Source of the DNA: Flammula alnicola
Taxonomy: Eukaryota > Basidiomycota > Agaricomycetes > Agaricales > Strophariaceae
Reading direction: 5' to 3'
NCBI GenBank assembly: GCA_015499995.1
Contig: JADNRV010000117.1
Coordinates: forward strand, 105,031 to 169,030
Length of the DNA stretch: 64,000 nt
Shown: positions 1 to 11,144 of the stretch, one piece after another
Layout of the letters: the number at the start of each line of letters is the position of its first letter
Numbering within the stretch: position 1 is the stretch's first letter
The notes under the pieces: model-generated
Seen by the model: only the letters and a program-made list of their open reading frames with translations
Databases searched by the model: none
Told to the model about the DNA's origin: nothing
Position numbers and translations under genes: made by a program

Positions 1-289
1 GCTTGAGAGTATCGATTATCCGTTCTCGACTTGCCTCACACCCGCTTCGAGAACGAGGACTGAAACAGTTGGGTCCTCCGACAAGCGATTGGCGAGCACG
101 AGTCCAGCATTTCCAGCTGCGTGAAGTGAATAATAAATTTATACACTGAGAGAAGGCGTGCATACCTCCAATAATGACATAATCGTATGTGAGCGCAGAG
201 AGTTGCGAGGCTTGGGTAATCGTCGCGGCCAGCGAAGGAACGGCGACGAGAGACGCGATTACAAGCGAGAGAAGCTTTTGGAAATGCAT
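1..289 (-). CDS. GMC oxidoreductase (aryl-alcohol oxidase type), 5' part only
   Basis: The gene runs off the left edge. The start at 289 gives a hydrophobic signal peptide (MHFQKLLSLVIASLVAVPSL), so the product should be secreted. Exon 1 ends in YDYVIIG, and after a ~55-nt intron exon 2 continues AGNAGLVLANRLSE, which together make the GxGxxG dinucleotide (FAD) motif. This is followed by VSVLVLEAG, as in glucose-methanol-choline enzymes. A further intron starts right after LEAG. Family members oxidise aromatic or aliphatic alcohols and supply H2O2 for lignocellulose attack; the substrate cannot be judged because the catalytic C-terminus lies outside the window. The family call is firm from the N-terminal motif, the exact enzyme is not. 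Confidence 0.85.
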   Translation of the reverse strand, partial: MHFQKLLSLVIASLVAVPSLAATITQASQLSALTYDYVIIGGMHAFSQCINLLFTSRSWKCWTRARQSLVGGPNCFSPRSRSGCEASRERIIDTLK

Positions 290-2102
290 TGGGGGATTGG
301 TGAGGTGCGAAACGCTGGATATCCATCGTAAAAAATCTTGAGTTTTATAGGTCAAATCTCTTTCCTATGTCACTTAGCGCCAGATACCCACAGTACACGA
401 CAATTTGACAAATACCCTTGCGGCCAATTAAACTGACGGCACCGGGGGTAGAACTTAATGGATCTCCATGGGCGTTGCTCCTGCTCTCCGAACAATGCTC
501 CGCTAATAGTCAACGACGGTGGACATCCGTATCTGCAATGGCGTAAGCGTCGTGGAACTCCCGTTTTGTCGTCAGGTACTGCGTATTGCGATGCTAGCTG
601 TGTCTGCCGCTCTTAAACTGTTGTCGACGAGTTGTGAAATACATGTTGCGGTTAAAGTTAACCTATCCCATTCGAGGTCTCGTTTCGCGTTGACTGGATA
701 CAGTGCTGCGAGCTTTTGAGCTCCAGACGATACTGTGTCATCCAGTGCAACAGCCCGCATAAATATTGATTCAGCAATTACACCACGTAAGCCGCTTGCC
801 AGTGACTGAAAATTGAAAACGTCTGAATGAGCCAATCACAATTTTTCGCACAAAACGATTCCAGTTACCGTATGATCTTGTTCCTTGCAAGTATGTTTGA
901 ACCGGAGTACGCGATTGAACTTGACAGGAAGTGCCTGACTTACAGTGCTCCGGAAATAAAAATCGTTCGTCGGACTCGCCTATAGTACTTAAAAGGCAGG
1001 AGCGGGGCGTGGGAAGGATATGGTGCGGCTACCATAAGTGGAAGGCGGTGCGCCCGAAGCCTTCAGAAATCAGCAGAGTTTAAATTTTTCATCAAATATG
1101 TATCTCGGTAAGATCGTCAATTCAAGCACAAGCGGCTGGAATTTCTCTTGCTAATACCTGACAGATAGCCGTGTCAATGGTTTCAACTTTCCTTTAGTTG
1201 CAGGAAGTATTAGTACTCGGGCCTATACCGCCCTGTTTTAACTTTGACCGAATCATATCCATTGAACGACCTGCAATGTGCAATCGGGGTTCATTTCTGT
1301 GGTTTCACCGATTGCATTTTAGATATCCGCAAACAAGGAAATGAAAAAAATGCAATTACAAGTAATTTGTTGAAATGACTATGGCTATGCTATGAGTTCA
1401 AAGTAAGTTGGAAGCGTTTTTTCAATGCAATGGCTGTCTACGGGTAATATGCATGGTTTTTGGGAATCGCGTTCATGTGGGTATTGTAATCTAGCTCTAT
1501 TACAGTCTAGCTCTAGGGTGTCTATATGCCGGTTGGAATGATAGTCGTGATGAAGAGAATAATCGGAGAAATTCTACGGTAATTTTGTGGAGAGAGAGAG
1601 AAAGACAAGAGCAGTCGGGAGGACGCGGTTGCAGAATCATTCGCTATTGGCTCTGGCCAGATATGCGGGTTGGGATTAAGTCTTCCATTTAGAGACTTGC
1701 GACTACACAAGGGTCGACATCAGCAAGGAAACATGGAGCATTGGACATCAGATCCTTACCCTTTTATCCAATCATCACGCTGGGAAGACCGCGACAACGC
1801 AGGAAGTGTCGACAACGGAGAGATGATCTAGAGAGCAAGGCGAAATAGCTGCCAGCTATATTCAGACCCAGGTATTGATGGGTTGACATTTCAACGCCTA
1901 TCGGAGGCATCAGCGGGGCACGTCAGGGGCTGATGGGAGACCCTGGAAAAATAACGAGTTGTGTAAAACCGACTGCCCTAAGTACATAGAACAAAGAGAT
2001 AACTCACATATATGGGAGGATCTCTAATCCCAACGACAGCATTATTTTTGAGAGCAGGGAATCTCGCAAAAAAAGCCAGGGCTTAAGCAGATAGAGTCGT
2101 AA
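290..2102. other. Gene-poor stretch with a possible esterase-like fragment
   Basis: No complete gene is visible. On the minus strand at about 572-795 an open frame follows a good 3' splice site (tttcaattttcag). It reads SLASGLRGVIAESIFMRAV and then a LAALYPV stretch, faintly like the GAIAES region of type-B carboxylesterases. There is no catalytic motif and no flanking exon, so this would at most be a relic. The rest is AT-balanced non-coding sequence, including the upstream region of the GMC gene. Confidence 0.3.
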
Positions 2103-2376
2103 TCATGACAAGGTGTCGCGGTGGCGGTGAGGCGGGGATAACGGTAGTGGTGAGAGGAGAGCAAACTGCAAGAGTGGAAAGGCAAAAAAGCCAACGACGG
2201 CGATGTGGGTGGAGCATGATATGCATCTCCTCAGCGCGAGACATAAGATGTGCTAGAGGGAAGTGACGATGAGATGAGACCTGGCGTAAAGCAAATAAGA
2301 TACGACATACTCGGATGTAGGAGCTCCCACCATCTTTTAAAAGTTCTTTCGGAAGAAGTTGGACGTAGCTGGTCAT
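2103..2376 (-). CDS. Possible small hydrophobic protein (~72 aa, two exons)
   Basis: A start at 2376 opens MTSYVQLLPKELLKDGGSSY, followed by a consensus 5' splice site (gtatgtcg) and a 3' site (cttccctctag). The second exon is rich in hydrophobic residues (IAVVGFFAFPLLQFALLSPL) and then His/Pro/Arg. A TATA-like element (gcatataagag) lies about 400 bp upstream on the same strand. No family is recognised, and an unspliced reading gives a different 150-aa frame. The model rests only on splice signals and openness, so it is weak. Confidence 0.2.
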
Positions 2377-2975
2377 TATGACACAGTCGGACGTCGAGGA
2401 GAATGAGGAATGAGGACAAGGGATTGATGAAGGGTACCAAGGATGTTTGGAGTTGTCGACCACATAATTAGGCTCTCGCCCCGCCACTAAATTAAAATAA
2501 AATAGAAGAGACATGGGGTAACGCGCGACATGCATTCAAGAAATAAAAGAGATTAGACAAGGTTTCGAACGACATGAACAGAATAAATAGAAATAAATCA
2601 GAGTCAAAAGCGAACCACGCTCGAGCTTAGCCTCTTGCTAGATAGAACAATGCACGACCATGAAGATCGGTACAGAGCACCCAGTTGGAGATGACTCGAG
2701 GTAGCGAGAAGTTTTGGATTGGGGGGCGGTTGAATGGCGAGAGATGGGGATTTTTCACTCGACCTGTGCCCTCTCTTATATGCAGGCGGGGGTCTGTGCA
2801 CTTCCAGGACTTCTAGAATGATCCTCTGGGACAAGGCTACGCATTTCCCTGGTGGTCAGGCTAATCTGGGCAATCAGTTCCAATTAACTGACAATTGCGC
2901 AAGAGTTCAAGGTCAGCGCCTTTGGCGATTCCAATTCGTAACACCGCGAATATAGGTTTCTGGCCATACGTCGCT

Positions 2976-3731
2976 TTATTTCCACAATATGATTCGACAA
3001 GACTCAAAATGCATCAACGCAAGGTCTTTGTGGGGGGCGCTGACCATCTGGTGATCATCTTTATCGTCTTGCCTGCAGGTCTTGCGAAGGATCGATACGG
3101 AATCAGGGAATGAACGTGTTATTTCGCTGTTGTTCTCTTCCTCAGTTTGGCGAGAAAAATGTATCTGTGAGTCAGCCTTATCTTTGGTATTGTAAAGATA
3201 TAGAGATAGTTACCAGCAAGTTATCAGATCTGACCTTTCCCCTGGCAGTTAGAACAGTCACTGCATATGCCTTAGTTGTATCGATCGATTCCTTGGCCAC
3301 GAAAGTGCGCGGGTAGTAGTAGGAACTTGGACCGGCTATGTACAACCCAGAATGGCGCGATGCAGGAAAGCCGACTCGAGTTGGGGAATGCGCGACTTGC
3401 CAGTCAAGGCTGAAAAGAAAACGAGCAAGGTTACCCAATATCCGGCACCTCGGCAGGGACGAGAACGGTCACGTGGTCGGTATGTTCAACTTCAAGTTCA
3501 AACCGCGTCGCACTGGCACTTGTCTCTTCTGTCTCTTGACCATTCTTGTGTTTCAAGGCTAGTAGTAGCTGCAACCGCGACACATCCGTACCGACTTCGA
3601 AGTAGAAAACACTGAATTCAGCCGAGTATGTCTAATTTGCTTCTTTATGATACTAGTACTCACCAGTGGCCTTCAACTTGAAGATCCAGAACACTAGCGA
3701 GCGTTGCACTTTCTGTCGAAGTGTCAGTCAA
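2976..3731 (-). pseudogene. Orphan gene, apparently lacking its 5' end
   Basis: Reading across splice signals on the minus strand gives a continuous protein that the single-frame view hides. One exon contains ESATLASVLDLQVEGH and is followed by an intron (gtgagtac...ttcag). The next exon carries VFYFEVGTDVSRLQLLLALK and FELEVEHTDHVTVLVPAEV. A third contains SGLYIAGPSSYYYPRTFVAK, and a last exon ends ALMHFESCRIILWK-stop. The break between the second and third needs either a 25-nt intron, unusually short, or a frame error. No in-frame ATG is visible upstream before the Aurora kinase promoter about 100 bp away, so the 5' end is missing or unrecognised. The alternating hydrophobic pattern suggests a beta-rich domain. 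No family recognised. Confidence 0.35.
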
Positions 3732-3826
3732 GTCATATCTATCCTTTCCCTGCTAATATCTTTTGACAGTCGATCCAATCTGTAAACGAACACCTACCAC
3801 AAACCTAATATCCAGGACGAACAGTC

Positions 3827-5228
3827 ATGACTTCCATCGGATCCGTAACACGACAAATTGCTGCAATGGAGATTTCCAACAAGAAACCTGCAGTTCCTGC
3901 AGGCTCTTCCATTCGGCCTCCAGCTATGAAGCAACCTGCTCCGCCTAACGCCAACATAACGAAGCTTCTCACGAAATTCGCCGCCCCGAACCCATTCACA
4001 AATGCATCCAATAAACCAGCAAATCCTTCCTCCCTGCGAAACCCTACACCCACTAACGCCCACGCCTCTTCATCGTCCAAGCATGGACACGCCACTCAAC
4101 CATCTATTGATATTGGGAAATATGACGGAGGCTTAGAAATTGATAACGAGAAAAGAGGAGAACGTGTATACGGAGAGGCCGCCGAGGACCTTGCGCTAGA
4201 CTCCAGTGTCTCAAAGTAAGCCACTTGATTCCCTTTCTGTAGACCCTTGTTTACCTTTGTCTCAGGAAATCTCCAACCCGCGAGTGGACTCTCCATGAAC
4301 TCGATATGGGTCGCCCTCTCGGTAAAGGCAAATTTGGACGTGTGTACATGGTTCGCACAAAAGCAGAGCCAAAGTACATTCTTGCTCTGAAGACCCTATA
4401 CAAATCCGAAATCGTCCAGTCCAAGGTGGAGAAGCAGATTCGACGCGAAATTGAAATTCAACAGAACCTCCGCCACCCAAATATCTTGCGCCTTTATGGG
4501 TATTTCCATGATGAGAAGCGAATTTTCCTCATGCTCGAATTCGCCGCAAAGGGTGAGTTGTACAAGCAACTCTCGAAAGTCCATCGTTTCTCTGAGAGAC
4601 GGAGCTCCCGATACATCGATCAAATGGCGGACGCCCTCGTTTATCTGCACAGTAAACACGTTATCCATCGTGATATCAAACCAGAGAATCTGCTCCTTGG
4701 TATCAACGGAGAGCTGAAGATTGGCGATTTCGGATGGAGCGTCCATGCTCCTGGAAACAGGAGGATGACCCTTTGTGGAACGCTCGACTACCTCCCTCCG
4801 GAAATGGTCGAAGGCAAGGAACACACCGAGAAAGTCGACTACTGGGCACTTGGTGTCTTGACATACGAATTCGTTTGTGGATTCCCGCCTTTCGAGGATC
4901 GGAATAGTGTCAACAGTAAGAGCCTTTTGTCGTCTTTTAAATCAGCGATATGCTCACTAATTATCTTTCACCTCAGATACATACCGACGAATTGCCAAGG
5001 TTGACTTGAAGTTTGAAGATAAGGAGGTCCGTCTGTCAGAGGAAGTGAAAGACCTGATCACGAGAGTGAGTTATTTTTTCTCTCCTGATGCTACTACGGG
5101 TACTGATGGTATGTCCCAAACAGCTGCTCCGATACGATCCCCAGAAGCGCATGCCACTCACTGAGGTGCAGAAACACCCTTGGATTGTGAAGTACAGACA
5201 GAAAGGGGTCACAAGGGACAGCGCTTGA
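3827..5228 (+). CDS. ARK1: Aurora serine/threonine kinase
   Basis: Four exons (3827-4215, 4266-4915, 4977-5065, 5124-5228) give 410 aa. The first ~150 residues are a basic, Ser/Pro-rich tail. The kinase domain follows with GKGKFGRVY (P-loop), ALKTLYK (ATP lysine), [10 protein letters not shown] (catalytic loop), DFGWSV and the activation loop [15 protein letters not shown], whose Thr is the autophosphorylation site of Auroras. DFGWSVHAP is diagnostic of Aurora rather than other AGC or CAMK kinases. As the chromosomal passenger kinase (Ipl1/Ark1 with INCENP and survivin) it should control kinetochore attachment and cytokinesis in the nucleus. The C-terminus ends soon after the domain ([12 protein letters not shown]), as usual. 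All splice junctions keep frame. Confidence 0.96.
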
Positions 5229-5383
5229 CCTCTAACTTTTCGCTTGGCATCTTGGTATATTTATTCATGAGTCCCTTTTTTCTCGTCTTCACCTCTCCTG
5301 CACAAGGTTGCACCCTGTACATAAAGGCCTTGTTGTACATACAGTGCATAAATGTGTATGCATTGGACCCGCTATTCCAGGAC

Positions 5384-7098
5384 TCAGAACAAGTACTCGT
5401 AGTCGATCCACTTGGGATGCTCCAGGAAGACTTTGTCGATTGTGAAGCTCTTCGCTTCCTGTTTAGTGAGGATATGTTCCAAAGGGATGCGCGCTGATGT
5501 GTTTCCGCCAGGACCTGCGAGTAAATCGAGCTCGGATGTCTTTCCATTAGGTGCAAGGATCTTCAAAAGCTCACCAGTTGAATCATATTCAGCATAAAAG
5601 GTAGTGTTCATGATGACCGGCCTGAATGCAGACAAGTTTGACGTTTACGTTTTGCTCTGAAATTTAATAAAACTGGAAACATGCTTTACCTCGCACTATC
5701 GAAGGGTGTCCAACCCACGGGTTGGATGCTATCATCCATGAAAGTCCGTAAATATACGGTAGTTGCCAAGTCGTTCCATGGACGACCTAAAATTGTGAGA
5801 ACGATGGCAACAGCAAAGAGGCAATACCAAGTACCTAAGAAACATTTTCCATTTGTTACAGTCGTCGCATTGGCGTCTGGAGACTGGAAAGCAAGTCATT
5901 ATTTCTTCACACTACCAATATCGATTGCCATAGCATTAACGTACCCGAATGATGCTCGAGTCCGCGATGTAAGCTCCATAACGATTTCCAGGAGCGTCTG
6001 TGAGGTTGGTCCCTTTCCAAGCAACCAAACCACCGCCGCACGCCCGGTTCGCCAGGACAATATTTTGGAACCACCTAGTAAGAATTTAGTTGTGAATTGA
6101 TCGGATTTCGATTCTATAACTTAATGCACTTACGCTGTGCCAAATCCGAAAAGATCTAGAAGGGCGATTAATCAGCAATGACACTGCTAGGAAATTGTGC
6201 AAACGTACAATCGGTTTGTCCATAGATGATGCTATCAACAACGTAGGTACTGCCGTTACGCCCCGTATACCAGGTATCTTGGAAGCTTGCGAACGAACAC
6301 CCATAGAAAGAGGCATTGGCATAAGATATGTCGGTAACCAGCGCTTGAGAAATTGAAAAGTTGGCCTAAACACAACATCAGAACATACACTATTTACAAG
6401 AAGAAAGGCTAAGACATACCGCTCTATTTTCAAAGTCGATGTTATACGCTTTGAAGTCAACATTGCCAAAAAGCGGCTGAAGAGGAGCGCCTGTGGGACC
6501 AGCTCCGATTAAGGAAGCATTAAATGAGGGTGCGACGAGCAATACAGATGATTGTGCGTCATCCATTCCTGTTTGAACGAATTGATTGTTCCAAATTTTG
6601 ACGAGATTTTGTTTGAGGGGCACGTCAGATCTATCGGCGAATGGCTGGTTGACGGATTTGAGAGAGGAGAGTGGGAGTTGGCCCTATCAATAATCCTTTA
6701 AGCAGGGTTTCTCCTTCCCTTAATTGATAATCTTACCAGCATTGTAAGAGGGCTTTTTCTTGTGACATTTACAGTTTCTTGATATTCTCCTTCAGCGATT
6801 AGAATTGTTGCGGCTCCCACTTCAGGCCTGTAGAAATCGACCCCATAAAAATGAGCAACGCATAGAGAAACGACCGAAAAAAGGCATACAAAGACGAAAC
6901 CGCTTCTTGCACAGAATGGAAATGCGCATGTGGTCCATTCACATCCTGCGCTACAAATATGGTCCCGGGAGGGCATCCCAGGAGCGGCGAAATTCCGAAA
7001 GGCTTCTGCACTTGGCAAGCAATAAATTCAGGTGAGAGCCCCAGTGCGCGAGGCAGCAAGCTGGCCAGTGACAGCACAAGGATTGTCTGGGTGCGCAT
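5384..7098 (-). CDS. Secreted pectinesterase (carbohydrate esterase family 8)
   Basis: The start at 7098 gives a signal peptide (MRTQTILVLSLASLLPRALG). The mature protein has the CE8 beta-helix pattern: GPHAHFHSVQEAVSSL, IAEGEYQETVNV, SFASFQDTWYTG (first catalytic Asp, QDT) and, with one codon split by an intron, TDYLFGFGTAWF, matching the VDFIFG catalytic Asp motif. GGLVAWKG and NRYGAYIADS follow. The frame ends with IPLEHILTKQEAKSF and a stop at 5384. Introns are about 50-65 nt. The enzyme demethylates pectin outside the cell. It is convergent with the Aurora kinase, leaving 155 bp between the stops. All catalytic regions are present, so it looks functional. Confidence 0.9.
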
Positions 7099-7990
7099 AC
7101 TCGAGCTCGATTTGTGTGTTGCAAGTTGGCAACCGCTCTGTGAAAAGGGAGGAGTTAGCGTGGCGTATAACCTCTAGCTTTATTCTGTTGGCTACATCGA
7201 CACCGGAGAGCGTCAGTCGAGAAAGCGGGCCGCAGAAAAGACATGACTGTGGAGAACGGGGGCGACGTCCACCAGCGGACCGGCAGCGCATGGACTGCGC
7301 ATGAGGCCAACGGAGCCTGGGACTAAAAATAACGCAGATGGAGGTGTCATTGTCATGACCAAAAGCTGAATGTTGAATTCTGCTGGCACCAATCCATGTT
7401 CAGACCTTGTTATCGAGGATGCTAGGGTCGTCCTACGAGGTGTTAAGCAGCGCTGTTTGGGCAACGTGGAATGAATTGACGAGTTGGGCAGTTTTCGATG
7501 CGCTCAGCGCTGGAAAATTCATAGCTTCAGAAGAATCGATCCCCCCCTTCCTGTTGGGCAAAATGCGACATCATTGGATAGAGGGGATTGCAGAATCCCG
7601 ATTATTAATGAATCTTGATGCAGTGCACAGGGGTACCGTAGCTGTCAGCGCTTCGGTAGGCCTCGGGTTCGCGAACGATGAGTTGGAGTGCGCATTTCTT
7701 ATCGAACTGGTTCCAGATGTTAGAGGCTAAAGGCTCCTATTTCTCGGTGTTGAACCTTGTTCGAGGCTTGTCTTCAGTAGTCGACTTGGGGATTTTGACG
7801 GGAACTCGAAGAAAGTCGGGACTTGGGGACCATTAGGGGCCGTTCCAGAAAGGCCAGAAAAGGCACGTAATGCCACGTGATCTTTTGCTTGTGGCCTCCG
7901 GTGTAGGGGTTGTTGACCTCATTTTCCTCTTCCTTCCCCACCACTACGAACCATAACTACGACAACTACGGACGATCACTTACGCCAACT
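7099..7990. other. Divergent intergenic region with an unexplained two-strand ORF
   Basis: This separates the pectinesterase start (minus) from PEP12 (plus). A 107-codon open frame on plus (7407-7730) contains WATWNELTSWAVFDALSAGK and ASVGLGFANDELECAFLIEL. The complementary strand is almost as open, with one stop in 90 codons. I do not recognise either translation. Two-strand openness of this kind is often the footprint of a decayed, once highly conserved gene. The PEP12 promoter must lie in the last ~250 bp, but no TATA box is evident. Confidence 0.35.
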
Positions 7991-9260
7991 ATGAGTTTCC
8001 AGGATATCGAATCAGGCCTTGGTCACCCATCGCGGTCACCGTCGTCGACGACCCCGCAGTCGCGGGAAGACAATGCGTTCCAGAGCCTGCAAGCCTCATT
8101 ATCACTGCAAGTCTTCAAGATGAACGCGAACGTGCAAGGAATCTTGAAATTGGTGGATCAGCTTGGAACTGGGAAGGATTCTGCAACGCTGAGGAAAAGC
8201 CTGTACGTTGAATTACTCCTTTCACGTATCCGCAGCAGCTAATCGCGTCCGGCAGACATGATCTAACGGAAACTACTCGCGCTATGGCGAAACGAGGCTC
8301 TGAAGACTTGAAGAAGCTTTCAGAATTACAAGCCGCACTGGTAAGTTCTCATCGGAGGATAGTTCCTGGAGCCAGGGCCAAGTAAAATTAATTTCGTACC
8401 GTTTCAGCCTCACCAAAAAACAGCGCTGCAGAAGACCTCGCATGACCTACAAATGTCTCTGGTTGCGTTTCAGCGAGCACAGCAAGTTAGCGCGGAGCGA
8501 CAACGAACAGTCGTGGCAGGAGTCAAGCTGGCCGTAGATGACGAACAGCACCATCCTCCGTTCGTGATATAATTTCTTCTTTCGCTATTAAATCTAACAT
8601 ATACTCAACTCTTCCAGAAACCCTGATGAGCCTGAGCCAACACCACAGGAACAACGACAAGCCCAGCTCCTGCAGGCTCAGCTTTCGCCGCATGAATTGG
8701 CCTATCAAGAATCGCTCATCCAAGAACGGGAAGCCGAGATTCGGGAGATAGAAACCGGTATCCATGAACTTTCTGAAATATTCCATGATTTGGGCACGCT
8801 GGTAAATCAGCAAGGCGGCATGATTGGTGCGTATGATTCACAACCTCTGGCAGTCGGGCCGGTTCGTCTCGTGGTTCCCATCACTCTTTTGCTATATGAC
8901 ATCTGGGGGCTAGAGCAAACGTGCCTTGTTCTTTTGTCTTTGCCTATTGCTTACTTTTGCCCTCCCATAGACAATATTGAGCTGAACATTTCGTCTGTCG
9001 CCGTTGATACTGGTTCTGCTTCGCAAGAACTCACAACGGCAGCCGAATATCAACGAAAGGCAGGGAAACGCGCTGCTTGCCTGATGCTCATTCTCGCAGT
9101 TGTGGCCGGAATTGTACTGTTAGCTGTAAGTCAATACCATTATCCTTCTTTCCCACTCGTTAGAGGTTCTGCCGAGTCGCAGTTCTAACCATCTCCCCCT
9201 TTCCATCTGAACTCAAACTGGCCTTTTACTGATTCAATCTTTATCTAGGTTCTTTCCTGA
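7991..9260 (+). CDS. PEP12: Endosomal/vacuolar syntaxin, Qa-SNARE
   Basis: Five or six exons starting at ATG 7991 (MSFQDIESGLGHPSRSPSST) encode about 270 aa. The N-terminal part carries the helical Habc region (FQSLQASLSLQVFKMNANVQ). The SNARE motif begins QESLIQEREAEIREIETGIH and contains the zero-layer Gln in LVNQQGGMIDNIE. The C-terminal anchor is ACLMLILAVVAGIVLLAVLS, with the last three residues coming from a tiny terminal exon (GTTCTTTCCTGA). The protein should drive fusion at the prevacuolar endosome. A frame extends upstream of 7991 but has no earlier ATG. Long 3' flank follows. Confidence 0.93.
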
Positions 9261-11144
9261 TCGCAAATACCCGCCCCGCCTGTTTTCCTGCGTGTTCGGT
9301 CGATTTGATTCATGAAATACCTATCCTCGTTTTTCCTACAGCCACGGATCCCTTCCTTTGTCGCTCGTGTTCGCGGTGATGCTGGCGTCCTGACGATCCA
9401 CACCGCCACCTTAATCTATCCTTTATTGCCTTTTCTGCTTTCTTGCTTGGTTGCTTGTGGAATATTTGTAAATTTTATTCTTCTTAGAAGATGGCATTTG
9501 AGAGCCTACAGAGGTTCGTCTCATCTCTCTTCCTTTTCATATTCGTCGCTGATGTCAGTATTTCTGAATAGGCGTATCTGGTGCATTATGCCTTTGTTGT
9601 TGTTTCTAAATGACGCAAATACTTGGAACACTTCTTTTTCTTGTGATTGGACTCGCACATCCTATGTATTCCTTATCTTATTTCTCAATGTTGATGCCGA
9701 AGGACCTTGTCAGCCTGTCGAAAACTTGCAAATACAAGTATTCCTGGATGTTGGAACCTTCAGGTTGTTACATACCATGTGTGATGTCATTTTTGGATTG
9801 ACATCGGTGCACGGCACAACTGCTATTCAATGGGGACGCCAACTTCTATTTGCCTCGTATGAAAAGGCGGTCGAACTTTCTCTCGGCAATGGACGATTCA
9901 CTATATCAGAAACGTTTCTCTGCGATTTCTTTCGCCTGGCTCTCCGTACGGCCACGGTTTGAGTGGAAAAAATGACAAGTGGGATCGGACTCGGAGAAGT
10001 TTCCATAAACCGAGCCGGTTCAAAGGACCTAGTAAGCAATCAGATCATTTATTCCTCATCTCGAAGCCTAGCTTATCAACAGGTAACTCATTTATCCAGG
10101 TTTACATTCAGGATGTTGAGGTCTTAATTTACATATGTGAGGGCCTCATCTGCCAAACCGACACCAATCATGAATGAGAAACAAAGACTTCAAGCAGGTA
10201 TGCGTTTCAATTTTTAGCCGACTGGAAATAACAATTCTCAGCGGCCTGATATGCACTTTCATACGGTCTTTTGGGCAAGTTTCCGAAGTTGTGCTTTATG
10301 CCAAATTTCCACCATTTCAACCTTTCAGGCCAATTTCAGGCGCTGCATTTTCGGTGCATTTCCTATTCAATATCCGGTAGAGCTCGATGCCATTGCCGCC
10401 CGGGACAACATTCGGACCATTGCCAGTCTGGAGATCCCGCAGTAAGTAAAGGTGATATCTGGAGTCGTCCTTATTTCTCACAGCCTGTCGATTTTAAATA
10501 GATTTTCGACTTATTTTTACTCTGCGAACTCCAATTTCTTCCGCTACCAGCATCAACTCAAACAATGGAATGCCTGCACTGTTGTCACTCATATCAGTAC
10601 AAGTATACATGGCCTTCATCTGTCATGCTCGCTTCGATGACAAGCCAGCGCTGCCTCTGCCGCCATCTGCCGCCTCACGGTGTGTATTATCTGACTGTAA
10701 TACCTAAATAGAGGGCCTACCACAAACGCAGTGAGTCATTTAAACAGCACCATAAATGATACCATCCGTTCATTGTTCACGAAATCCGATGAAATCCGAC
10801 CTTGACCAGGTGTTCCACAGTTTTGAAAGTTGTTCGCCCCAAGGACCATTTCGCAGAGGTTAACGTCTGACCATCCAGATTCCAACCCCTAAACCGCTGA
10901 CTGGTTGTCCAGGAGGCGCACAGCCACATGAGGTCGATGGTGCCTGTCAATCATTTAATCAAGGCCGCTCAGTTTTATCACCATCCATCCGTCATGTCTA
11001 ATCCTTCAACGCCATCTTCCCCGCCCAACCATCTTCGCAGGGCTGGCAGATTTCACATATCCAGCAACCTATAAATCCCAGGTCTTTCTTGTATGCCATC
11101 CGAACCTACTTTTCCTTCAAAATCCTACTACAACGCACAAAAAA
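9261..11144. other. 1.9-kb spacer; possible small exons at 10.2-10.6 kb, TATA box near the end
   Basis: A 216-codon plus frame at 9312-9962 has no recognisable domain and probably covers PEP12 3' UTR. At about 10345-10442 an open stretch reads FPIQYPVELDAIAARDNIRT and ends at a perfect 5' splice site (GTAAGTA). After a ~60-nt intron it continues FSTYFYSANSNFFRYQHQLK to a stop at 10640, so a small gene is conceivable, but I cannot find its start. TATAAAT at 11070-11076 sits 69 bp before the start codon of the next gene and is its likely core promoter. Confidence 0.3.

Noticed and set aside
4396..4824. Minus-strand 142-codon frame
   Set aside because: Shadow of the Aurora kinase domain.
9312..9962. 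216-codon plus-strand frame behind PEP12
   Set aside because: Low-complexity Leu/Phe/Ser composition, no domain, no neighbouring splice support, and it starts in what should be PEP12 3' UTR.
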